Assembly (NCBI GenBank): GCA_964386565.1 | Contig: CAYLRU010000035.1 | Coordinates: 1 to 27,789, forward strand | Source of the DNA: CAYLRU01 sp964386565 | GTDB lineage: Bacteria; Desulfobacterota; Desulfobacteria; Desulfobacterales; UBA5616 | Direction of reading: 5' to 3' | DNA: 27,789 nt | Shown here: positions 16,279 through 22,992 of the stretch, piece by piece | Position numbering within the stretch: position 1 is the first letter of the stretch | Layout of the letters: the number at the start of each line of letters is the position of its first letter | Position numbers and translations under genes: made by a program | The notes under the pieces: generated by a model | The model's input: the letters and a program-made list of their open reading frames with translations, nothing else | Database searches by the model: none | Told to the model about the DNA's origin: nothing

Positions 16279-16599
16279 ATGACCAAATACAAATGGGTAT
16301 ATATGACGGCGGCAGACATGGAGGAGGCAAAAACCATCGGCCGGTTCCTGGTGGAATCCCGGTTGGCGGCGTGTGTGAATATCATTGACAATATGAATTC
16401 CCTCTACTGGTGGGAGGGAGAAGTACAGGAAGCCGGGGAAGTGGTCGTCATTGCCAAAACCGTCAACGTGAAAGTTCCCGAGCTGATTGACAAGGTAAAA
16501 TCCATGCACAGTTATGAGTGCCCCTGCATCCTGGTCTTTTCAATAACAGCGGGTAACATGGATTTTTTTAAGTGGATGGACGCGCAGACATCCTCTTGA
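16279..16599 (+). CDS. cutA: Divalent-ion tolerance protein CutA
   Basis: A 106-aa trimeric ferredoxin-like-fold protein of the CutA family. The recognisable elements are RLAACVNII, YWWEGEVQEAGEV and the nearly invariant HSYECPCI near residues 76-83, with the two cysteines typical of the family. CutA was linked genetically to copper tolerance, but its molecular role is still unclear. ATG 16273 is also in frame, but the ribosome-binding site AAAAGGA abuts it. ATG 16279 has a 6-nt spacing and gives the usual N-terminus, so it is preferred. It converges on the VOC-fold gene with 46 bp between stops. Confidence 0.93.
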   Translation: MTKYKWVYMTAADMEEAKTIGRFLVESRLAACVNIIDNMNSLYWWEGEVQEAGEVVVIAKTVNVKVPELIDKVKSMHSYECPCILVFSITAGNMDFFKWMDAQTSS

Positions 16600-16645
16600 A
16601 ACGTTTCATTTCCCAGCAGTGTCGTCGGCCTTGAAAAGTATGCGG

Positions 16646-17224
16646 TTATACGATACGTTTTAAATCATCAATGAGGGCGGCGATTTCATGCCGGTTCATG
16701 TCAAAGCGCATCTTTCCGCCACCGGGGTGGGCCATGATGAGGGTGATACCGTCATCCGATGATTCGATATGCCACCGCTTTCCTTTGCCGTGCCTGACCG
16801 TATCGCCCAGGTAATCATCCGGATCACTCATTTGTGCAACCTGGATCAGAATGCCGAATGCATCCCTTGGATGAATAAACAGCTCTTTCCAGGCATCTCC
16901 AAGTTCGGCATAGCCGAAATAGGGGATTTGATGGTCTTCAAGATGCTGTTTGAATTTTTGAATATCAGCGGTTTCCAGGGTGATGTGATGAACGCCGCCG
17001 TCTTTTCCGGATGCCAGAAAGTTGTCCAGAAAGCTCCCGTCACCGGTGGGCGCCATCAGTTCCAGGCGGCTTAAATCACCCAGGGAGAATATATTCCAAA
17101 AGTATTTCATGGCATCATCTGTTGCTCCGGCGCCGGGGACGGCGCCGAAAATTCGTTCAAAAAAATCTTTTGCCGCTTTAAAGTCTTTTACTGCCAGGGA
17201 AATATGATCGATTCTGGAAATCAT
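16646..17224 (-). CDS. VOC-superfamily protein, methylmalonyl-CoA-epimerase-like, with altered metal site
   Basis: A 192-aa protein with two beta-alpha-beta-beta-beta VOC modules (about 1-60 and 75-132) in the arrangement of methylmalonyl-CoA epimerase or glyoxalase. Expected metal ligands map to H7 (IDHISLAV), E55 (RLELM) and H79/H80 (GGVHHITLE). The last ligand, normally Glu in an LxE or LTEL context, is Q128 in GILIQVAQ. A further 60 residues after the second module, including WHIESSDDGITLIMAHPGG, exceed the usual 130-150 aa epimerase length. Catalysis may therefore differ or be lost. The start is ATG 17224, with GGAGGAG about 9 nt upstream. It is divergent from the HAD phosphatase gene. 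Confidence 0.85.
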   Translation of the reverse strand: MISRIDHISLAVKDFKAAKDFFERIFGAVPGAGATDDAMKYFWNIFSLGDLSRLELMAPTGDGSFLDNFLASGKDGGVHHITLETADIQKFKQHLEDHQIPYFGYAELGDAWKELFIHPRDAFGILIQVAQMSDPDDYLGDTVRHGKGKRWHIESSDDGITLIMAHPGGGKMRFDMNRHEIAALIDDLKRIV

Positions 17225-17245
17225 GATAACCAGCTCCTCCGGGGC

Positions 17246-17274
17246 TTGTAAAAAATGGTGATAAACGTTAATAT
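17246..17274 (+). promoter_or_regulatory. Candidate promoter for the HAD phosphatase / citrate synthase run
   Basis: TTGTAA (17246-17251) and TAATAT (17269-17274) lie 17 bp apart in the gap before the first plus-strand gene, with four of six matches in each hexamer. The expected leader is about 50 nt. Confidence 0.4.
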
Positions 17275-17330
17275 CCGATACACATAATTTGATCTCATTA
17301 CAATATCGAAAACACCATTATGGAATCAGG

Positions 17331-17972
17331 ATGACGGAAATTTTTCAGAAAATCGTATTTTGTGACTTTGACGGAACCATTACGGCCGAAGAAACGCTGG
17401 TGGCCATGCTCAGCCGCTTCGTGCCGGAAAAGATGAAGGAATTCGGCCGGAAAATCGCGGAAAAAAAAATTACACTCAGGCAGGGCGTCCGGCAGGTGGT
17501 GGAATCCGTTCCATCTGCCCGGTATCCCGAAGTCATCGACTTTATCCGGAAAAAGGATATTCGGCCCGGGTTTCCTGATTTCCTTGAATTTCTCGCCGGC
17601 AATAAATTCCCCTTTGTCGTCATATCCGGGGGGCTCATGGATTCGGTAAAAACCAGGCTGGCGCCGTTTGCCGACCTGATCCACGCAATCCATGCCGCTG
17701 AAATCGATGACTCAGGTAAATATTTAAAGGTGGTTTCCGAATTCGAGGAAGATGATGAACTCGTGGCCAAGGTTCGCGTCATGTCGTTATACCGGTTCGA
17801 AAAATGTGCAGCCATCGGCGACGGTGCTACGGACCGGAAGATGGCCCTGAACGCCTCACTGGTTTTTGCCCGGGATCGACTGGCGCGCTTCCTGGCCAAA
17901 AACGGACACGATTATATCCCATGGAATGACTTTTTCGACATAAAAAACCATCTGGAACGGATCTGGGCGTAA
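17331..17972 (+). CDS. HAD-superfamily phosphatase, MtnX-like
   Basis: A 213-aa HAD phosphatase. Motif I is DFDGT (nucleophile D12, acid D14), motif II VISGG with S99, and motif IV GDGATD (163-168). The cap region and length resemble MtnX (2-hydroxy-3-keto-5-methylthiopentenyl-1-phosphate phosphatase) and phosphoserine-phosphatase-like proteins. No other methionine-salvage gene is present, so the MtnX reaction is not supported by context. An open frame of 14 extra codons exists upstream with no ribosome-binding site, and ATG 17331 matches the family N-terminus. It is first in a plus-strand run, 34 bp before citrate synthase. Confidence 0.85.
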   Translation: MTEIFQKIVFCDFDGTITAEETLVAMLSRFVPEKMKEFGRKIAEKKITLRQGVRQVVESVPSARYPEVIDFIRKKDIRPGFPDFLEFLAGNKFPFVVISGGLMDSVKTRLAPFADLIHAIHAAEIDDSGKYLKVVSEFEEDDELVAKVRVMSLYRFEKCAAIGDGATDRKMALNASLVFARDRLARFLAKNGHDYIPWNDFFDIKNHLERIWA

Positions 17973-18006
17973 GCAGATCAGAGGGAAAGACGGTTGGGGA
18001 GGCGCA

Positions 18007-19182
18007 ATGGACGATAAATCGATTCTGAATACGGGATTACGGGGTGTTACGGTTGCGAGTACCCGGATCAGCGATGTGGACGGCAACCGGGGTATACTCA
18101 TCTACAGGGGGTATCGGGTCGGGGAACTTGCACAGAAATCCACTTTCGAGGAAGTGGCCCACCTGCTGATTCATGAAAAGATGCCGGATAAGCATGAACT
18201 TGAGACCTTTTCCGCGGTTCTTGCCGAAAATCGGAAATTACCCGCTTCCGTGATCGAAAGCCTGAAGCTGATGCCGAAAACCGCGTTGCCCATGGATATT
18301 CTCCAGTCCGGGACAGCCATGCTGGCCGCCCATGATCCGGCTGTCAACGGGAAAGACCGGGATGATTTTGTTCAAATGGGTGTTCGCCTGATAGCGAGAA
18401 TGCCGACGCTGATTGCCGCCTGGCATCGTATTCGATCCGGACTGCCGCCGGTTGACCCGTCGGATGATCTGGGTTTTGCCGCCAATTTTCTCTACATGCT
18501 TACGAATGGAATTCCCGATGACGATGCAGCGCGGTTTTTTGATGTGGCGCTGCTGCTCCATGCCGAGCATTCTTTTAATGCATCCACGTTTTCCGCCCGT
18601 CAGATCGCTTCGACACGGGCTCACCTGTATGCTTCGGTGGCCGGGGCCATCGGGTCTTTGTCAGGCGAATTACACGGCGGCGCCAATGTCCGCGTGATGG
18701 AAATGCTGCTTGATATCGGTGAGCCCGAAGCCGTGGACGCATACGTCCGGGAGATCCTGGACCGGGGGGAACGGATTATGGGGTTGGGACATGCCGTCTA
18801 CAAAGTGGACGACCCCAGGGCCCATATCCTGGCGCCGATGTCCCGCGAGATGGGTATCAGGACAGGTGAGACAAAGTGGTATGACATCTCCAAATTGCTG
18901 GAACAGAAAGGCAAGGAGGCCTTTAAGGCGCGCAAGAAAACGGAAATTTTTGTGAACGTCGATTTTTACAGCGCTTCCCTGTACTTTACCATGGGGATTC
19001 CCGTGGATCTGTTCACACCGGTATTTGCCATGGCCAGAACCGTCGGGTGGGTGGCCCATGTTCTGGAAGAGCGGTTTGCCGGCGCTGCGCCGAAACCGGC
19101 CCTGTACCGACCGGATTCGGAATACGTCGGGGAATATTGCGGCCGGGACCAATGCACCTATATACCCATTGATGAACGTTAG
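18007..19182 (+). CDS. Citrate synthase (Si-type family, could be 2-methylcitrate synthase)
   Basis: Condenses acetyl-CoA (or propionyl-CoA) with oxaloacetate. The 391-aa protein contains the catalytic triad equivalents H223 in ELHGGAN, H262 in GLGHAVY and D319 in NVDFYSA. H188 lies in LLHAEHSFNAST. It is of the short, allosterically simple bacterial/archaeal dimer type rather than the E. coli hexamer length. No prpB or prpD neighbours occur, so citrate is preferred over methylcitrate but not settled. Many Desulfobacterota use an unrelated Re-citrate synthase, making this copy notable. The start has GGAGGCG 3 nt before ATG 18007, which is rather close. nudC follows after 49 bp. Confidence 0.93.
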   Translation: MDDKSILNTGLRGVTVASTRISDVDGNRGILIYRGYRVGELAQKSTFEEVAHLLIHEKMPDKHELETFSAVLAENRKLPASVIESLKLMPKTALPMDILQSGTAMLAAHDPAVNGKDRDDFVQMGVRLIARMPTLIAAWHRIRSGLPPVDPSDDLGFAANFLYMLTNGIPDDDAARFFDVALLLHAEHSFNASTFSARQIASTRAHLYASVAGAIGSLSGELHGGANVRVMEMLLDIGEPEAVDAYVREILDRGERIMGLGHAVYKVDDPRAHILAPMSREMGIRTGETKWYDISKLLEQKGKEAFKARKKTEIFVNVDFYSASLYFTMGIPVDLFTPVFAMARTVGWVAHVLEERFAGAAPKPALYRPDSEYVGEYCGRDQCTYIPIDER

Positions 19183-19231
19183 AATTGTAAAAGTGCCGTT
19201 TCCGGATGGACAATAGAAAGAGGTTTGCTTT

Positions 19232-20074
19232 ATGCCGTTTAAACCGGATTTCAACCCGTTGCAACCCATGGCCGACGATGATATGTGGTTCGTCATAAAT
19301 GAAGGAAAACTCGTTCTCAAGCGGAATGGGGATATGCTCCAAATTCCCAGATATGCCCACTTGAAATCCCATCTTAACAAAATAACCGGGGCACAGTATT
19401 TCGGCATGCAGGACGGATGCCCGTGCCGTGTTGCAGCGCTTTCCACCGATGTCACCGTCATTGGAGACGATTTTGAAGTAAAAGGATTGTTTGATCTCAT
19501 CGGCCTGTTTGAAGAAGACCTGATTCTCACCGCTGCATGTGCGGCCCAGTTGGTTCGATGGAACAAAAGCCACGCGTATTGCGGTCAATGCGGGCGGCCC
19601 ACGGCGGATAAAGCCGATGAGCGGGCAAAGGAATGCAAGGACTGCAACCTGATTTTTTATCCCAGGCTTTCGCCGGCAATCATCGTTGCCGTTATGAAAG
19701 ACGGTAAACTGTTGCTGGCCCGTTCGGGAAGGTTTCCCGCGGGGTTTTACAGCGTTCTGGCGGGATTTGTGGAACCCGGTGAAACCCTTGAGGAATGCGT
19801 TGTTCGGGAGGTTTTCGAAGAAGTGGGGATATGGGTAAAGAATGTTCGGTATTTCGGCAGTCAGCCATGGCCGTTTCCGGACTCGTTGATGCTCGGGTTT
19901 ACGGCCGAGTATTCACATGGCGAGATAACCCTTGATCCCTCGGAAATCGTCGATGCCGGGTGGTTTGCCGCAGACGATCTTCCGGATATCCCCCCGAAAA
20001 TCAGCATTGCCCGGCGTTTGATCGACTGGTATGTTGAACAATATGAACAGCAAACGGTGGACGGTGAAAAGTAA
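19232..20074 (+). CDS. nudC: NADH pyrophosphatase / RNA de-NADding enzyme NudC
   Basis: Hydrolyses NAD(H) to NMN(H) and AMP and can remove NAD caps from RNA. The 280-aa protein has the zinc ribbon with C117, C120, C135 and C138. It also has the Nudix box from G178 (GFVEPGETLEECV with REVFEEVGI, to residue 200). The NudC-specific SQPWPFPDS (210-218) selects dinucleotide substrates. An N-terminal NUDIX-like domain precedes the ribbon, as in E. coli NudC. AGAGG lies about 8 nt before the ATG. It follows citrate synthase by 49 bp and precedes the hydrolase gene by 99 bp. Confidence 0.96.
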   Translation: MPFKPDFNPLQPMADDDMWFVINEGKLVLKRNGDMLQIPRYAHLKSHLNKITGAQYFGMQDGCPCRVAALSTDVTVIGDDFEVKGLFDLIGLFEEDLILTAACAAQLVRWNKSHAYCGQCGRPTADKADERAKECKDCNLIFYPRLSPAIIVAVMKDGKLLLARSGRFPAGFYSVLAGFVEPGETLEECVVREVFEEVGIWVKNVRYFGSQPWPFPDSLMLGFTAEYSHGEITLDPSEIVDAGWFAADDLPDIPPKISIARRLIDWYVEQYEQQTVDGEK

Positions 20075-20173
20075 ATAAAAGTGCCGTGTGAAACCATCAG
20101 TCCGGGGACTTGAAAACCAAGGGCTTGAGATTAACGGCCCGATAGGGAAGAAAGATTGAAACGAGGTGAACCC

Positions 20174-21079
20174 ATGCGAAAAGATGTTATGTTTCAGAGT
20201 GACGGCTTGAACTGCAAAGGATGGTATTATCTTCCGGATAATTATTCGGAAGGGCAAAAACTGCCCGCGGTGGTGATGGCCCACGGGTTTTCAGCGGTCA
20301 AGGAGATGTTTCTTGACAAATATGCTGAAAAATTCGCCGGCCGGGGAATGGCCGTGCTGGTTTTCGATTACCGCTATCTGGGAGAGGGCGAAGGCGAACC
20401 CCGGGGTCAGGTGTTGCCGCACACCCAATTGGATGATTATCGGAACGCCATTTCATGGGTTTCACAACAGACTGAAACAGATCCGGACAGAATCGGTGTC
20501 TGGGGATCATCTTACAGCGGGGGGCATGTAATCCATCTGGCCGCATTTGACCGGCGGATTAAGGCTGCCGTGGCCCAGGTACCCAATGTCTGTGTCTGGC
20601 GATCCATTTTAAAAAGCCAGGGGCATGAGGCTCTTCGCATGCTTCAGGACATGGTGGCTGCCGACCGGGCGGCGAGATATCCGGATAAACCGTTGAATTA
20701 TTTTCCCGTGGTGGCGCCGGAAGGAGAGTTCGCGATCCTGGGGACGCCGGATGCATACGCGTTTTTTTTGAAAACCAGTGAGGAGAGACGGGCCAACTGG
20801 ATCAACCAGGTAACCATTGAATCCATCGAGAAGATGATCGAAAATGATCCGGCGGCCGCCATAGAACTGATTTCCCCAACCCCCCTGTTAATCGTAGCCG
20901 CGGAAAAGGACTCTCTTGTTCCCATTGAACTGGTCCGGGAGGTTTTTGAGCGGGCGGGAGAGCCCAAGAAACTGGTGGAAATTCCATGCGGTCACTTTGA
21001 TGTTTATGATGATCCGTCATGGCATGAACAGGCCGTTGGGGCGGCCGTACAGTGGTTTGCCGAGCACATCGGCGCCTGA
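20174..21079 (+). CDS. Alpha/beta hydrolase (serine esterase/peptidase-like)
   Basis: A 301-aa cytoplasmic alpha/beta hydrolase. The nucleophile is S113 in WGSSYSGG (111-117 region, a GxSxS-G variant elbow). The acid is D246 in AAEKDSLVP, and the histidine is H274 in PCGHFDVY. The oxyanion-loop VVMAHGFSA is at 33-41. A helical insertion (about 135-225) forms a lid. The fold resembles the DUF1100 / dienelactone-hydrolase-like and X-Pro-peptidase-like esterases. Substrate is unknown. A TTG at 20156 is in frame, but GAGGTG 5 nt upstream of ATG 20174 decides the start. The gene is followed after 39 bp by the TIGR04076 protein. Confidence 0.88.
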   Translation: MRKDVMFQSDGLNCKGWYYLPDNYSEGQKLPAVVMAHGFSAVKEMFLDKYAEKFAGRGMAVLVFDYRYLGEGEGEPRGQVLPHTQLDDYRNAISWVSQQTETDPDRIGVWGSSYSGGHVIHLAAFDRRIKAAVAQVPNVCVWRSILKSQGHEALRMLQDMVAADRAARYPDKPLNYFPVVAPEGEFAILGTPDAYAFFLKTSEERRANWINQVTIESIEKMIENDPAAAIELISPTPLLIVAAEKDSLVPIELVREVFERAGEPKKLVEIPCGHFDVYDDPSWHEQAVGAAVQWFAEHIGA

Positions 21080-21118
21080 TACCGGTCTTTGAAGTCATAA
21101 AATACAGAGGAGGGAAAT

Positions 21119-21397
21119 ATGTTCGATGCCAAACTGACCGTTAAATCGGTCAAGGGGAATTGTGCGGCAGGGTACAAAACGGGTGATCACTTTTTTATTA
21201 AAAACGGTCTGATGATCGAAGCGGGGCAACCCAGGGGAATCTGCATGTATGCATTGCCGGCCCTTCTGCCCTATCTTACGGCATATTGCCGGCCGACGTC
21301 GGATGAGGACTGGATTAATTTTAAACAGGAACTTCAATGCCCCGACAATACCAATGCCGTGATTTTCGGACTTGAGCGATGGGAATCCAAGGGTTAA
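21119..21397 (+). CDS. TIGR04076 family protein
   Basis: A 92-aa protein of the TIGR04076 family, recognised by the N-terminal KSVKGNCAAGYKTGDHF and the central GICMYALPALLPYLTAYCR. The family is common in anaerobic bacteria and archaea and has no assigned biochemical role. The conserved Cys-rich pattern (C15, then the GxC near residue 42) hints at metal or redox chemistry. GGAGGG is ideally placed before ATG 21119. It ends 16 bp before the YkgJ-type gene and the pair is probably translated from one mRNA. Confidence 0.85.
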   Translation: MFDAKLTVKSVKGNCAAGYKTGDHFFIKNGLMIEAGQPRGICMYALPALLPYLTAYCRPTSDEDWINFKQELQCPDNTNAVIFGLERWESKG

Positions 21398-21413
21398 AAA
21401 CAGTGAACGCACG

Positions 21414-21983
21414 ATGGAATTAAAAACCCGCCAGGGCCGGCTGGAAGCTGTTTCCCGCGTCCGCTCGGCCATGCAAAAAGCGTATCAGACAGCGGTCACG
21501 GCATATCAAAAGCAATCGGATGCCGCTAAAACAAAAGCCCTGGCGGAAATACGGGTGTTGCACCACATAAAAAGCCGAATCGAATCACAGGCCTGTCGCA
21601 TGGGACTTTCAAAAGCGTGCAGAGAATCGATCCCCGGATGTAAAGGGGAATGCTGCATATGGCACTTTCCGAAAAATCTTGCTGCTGTTGATTTTTTTGT
21701 TTCTCTTCACTACTTGTCGTCAACTCAGCAGGATGCGCTGGATCGGAAATTACGGAAATGTGAAAACACCCGGTACCAGTGTCCCCTGCTGAATAAAGAC
21801 GGGTGTTTTTTCTCTTTCGATGCCAGGCCGATGGTCTGTACGGCGGCATATCCCTGCTTTGCAAAACAGTCGTATTGGGAATATTACGATGAACAGCAAA
21901 AGGATATTCTCAGGGCAAGACAGATGCTGGAAAACATCATGGTTTGCAGGGTTCCGTCCACCGGTTTGACAGAAAATATATAG
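21414..21983 (+). CDS. YkgJ-type cysteine-cluster protein
   Basis: A 189-aa protein with a C-terminal zinc/iron-chelating CxxxCxxx-type cluster (YkgJ / UPF0153 group). Cysteines occur at 61, 69, 76, 80, 81, 116, 123, 131, 142, 148 and 178, including GCKGECC, QCPLL, GCFFSFDARPMVC and YPCF. The first 60 residues are a basic helical extension not typical of the core family. The preferred start is ATG 21414, although its ribosome-binding site is poor. A TTG 42 nt upstream is in frame and would overlap the TIGR04076 gene, so coupling to that gene is plausible. The stop is only 10 bp from the convergent gene. Confidence 0.82.
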   Translation: MELKTRQGRLEAVSRVRSAMQKAYQTAVTAYQKQSDAAKTKALAEIRVLHHIKSRIESQACRMGLSKACRESIPGCKGECCIWHFPKNLAAVDFFVSLHYLSSTQQDALDRKLRKCENTRYQCPLLNKDGCFFSFDARPMVCTAAYPCFAKQSYWEYYDEQQKDILRARQMLENIMVCRVPSTGLTENI

Positions 21984-21993
21984 ATGTTGAAAA

Positions 21994-22491
21994 TCAGGAT
22001 TTTCGGTGGGTAAAGATGTGTTTTACCAGGGAGATGGCATTCCAACGGCCGATACCGGAGTCCCGAAGGGCCTCGACATTTTCATAGACGTTTTTTAAAT
22101 TTTCATAAATCGGATTGATGGCATCACCGGAATGTATCAGGCGGGTCAGTTTGATATAATCTTCGCCTATTTCTGAAAAAAGCTGCTTTTTTCCCGGGAA
22201 TGCGCGATTTTCCCACACACCCTCAAGCAATGCATAAACATGTTGAATTTTTGTTTCAAAAAAAACCATGGCATCCGGAAGGGGTTGTTTTTTCAGTACG
22301 CCCAGGTACATAAAACTGTCATCCAGCTCTTTCAATCCCGAACAGATAAGGTCTTTTATATTTTTTAACTGCGGATCCTCGATATCCCATTTTGATCCGG
22401 CGGGCATCAGGTCCGGTGAATCTTTTACATCGGGTGTTTGTTTTAAAGGTGTCAGCTCAATATCATCCCAATCTGATCCAAGGGTATCCAT
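21994..22491 (-). CDS. Unknown protein; true start may lie upstream at a non-canonical codon
   Basis: The frame from ATG 22491 gives 165 residues that I do not recognise. They are acidic at the N-terminus (SDWDDIELTP), then mostly helical, with a possible charged coiled region near the middle. The ATG has no ribosome-binding site. The same frame stays open for 28 codons upstream and reads as ordinary protein (NYQLIVKKPSW, then SINDLMDTLGSDW), but contains no ATG, GTG or TTG before the stop at 22573-22575. A clear AAGGAAAGG lies 7 nt (from AAGGA) before an ATA at 22558-22560. The gene may therefore span 21994-22560 (188 aa) using ATA or CTG. It ends 10 bp from the convergent YkgJ-type gene. 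Confidence 0.65.
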   Translation of the reverse strand: MDTLGSDWDDIELTPLKQTPDVKDSPDLMPAGSKWDIEDPQLKNIKDLICSGLKELDDSFMYLGVLKKQPLPDAMVFFETKIQHVYALLEGVWENRAFPGKKQLFSEIGEDYIKLTRLIHSGDAINPIYENLKNVYENVEALRDSGIGRWNAISLVKHIFTHRKS

Positions 22492-22593
22492 AAGGTCATT
22501 TATGCTCCATGACGGTTTTTTTACGATGAGTTGATAGTTGTGCAGGTTGAGTGTTGTTATTATCCTTTCCTTTTAAGCATTTTGCCGATCCCA

Positions 22594-22800
22594 TCATACG
22601 CTGTATAGAATATCGGCAAATGCGGCGATAACTTTAATAATCTCCGGATGGATGTTTATATTTTGCCATTTCCTTTTTCGTACGGGATCACAAGTTTTGC
22701 CTTGATCTTGAGCCCGCTTTAAGGTTTTTAAACCGCTTTCAGTCGACTTTTTAAAAAACTGCATCGGCCTTTTAAAGAATCTTTCATTTTCCCGTTTCAA
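22594..22800 (-). CDS. Possible small basic protein of unknown function
   Basis: An open frame of 68 codons from TTG 22800, or 56 from ATG 22764, ending 33 bp before the possible start of the next minus-strand gene. The product is strongly basic in the first two thirds (many Lys and Arg) with a hydrophobic C-terminal helix ending IIKVIAAFADILYSV. Neither start has a strong ribosome-binding site (AAAGG 3 nt before the ATG). It could be a short DNA- or RNA-binding protein, a relic, or non-coding. It is listed because it is colinear with the next unknown gene and might share its promoter. Confidence 0.35.
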   Translation of the reverse strand: MKRENERFFKRPMQFFKKSTESGLKTLKRAQDQGKTCDPVRKRKWQNINIHPEIIKVIAAFADILYSV

Positions 22801-22820
22801 AGGACCGCTTCATAAAGTTA

Positions 22821-22849
22821 TTGTTTTTTCCCGGTTTTTCAAATAATAA
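22821..22849 (+). promoter_or_regulatory. Weak candidate promoter for the amidohydrolase gene
   Basis: TTGTTT (22821-22826) and TAATAA (22844-22849), 17 bp apart, in the AT-rich 190-bp gap ahead of the plus-strand amidohydrolase. The hexamer matches are modest, and the predicted leader of about 135 nt is long. Confidence 0.28.
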
Positions 22850-22992
22850 TCAATCCTATTATGCAGATAACACCCTGATAAAGCTGCCCGGTATTTCCAA
22901 AAACATTACCCGGAAAAGATTTGGCACCGGCAACCGCATCAAACATAAATGTGTTTTACCGATAAAGTAAAAAAAACAGGAAGGGACGTTGG

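Noticed and set aside
21989..22004. Inverted repeat GAAAATC-AG-GATTTTC between convergent genes
   Set aside because: The usable stem is about 5 AT-rich pairs and overlaps a stop codon, so a terminator call is not supported.
22921..22940. Sigma-54-like TGGCAC followed by GCA
   Set aside because: The GG-to-GC spacing is 11 rather than 10 and the downstream element does not match TTGCA.
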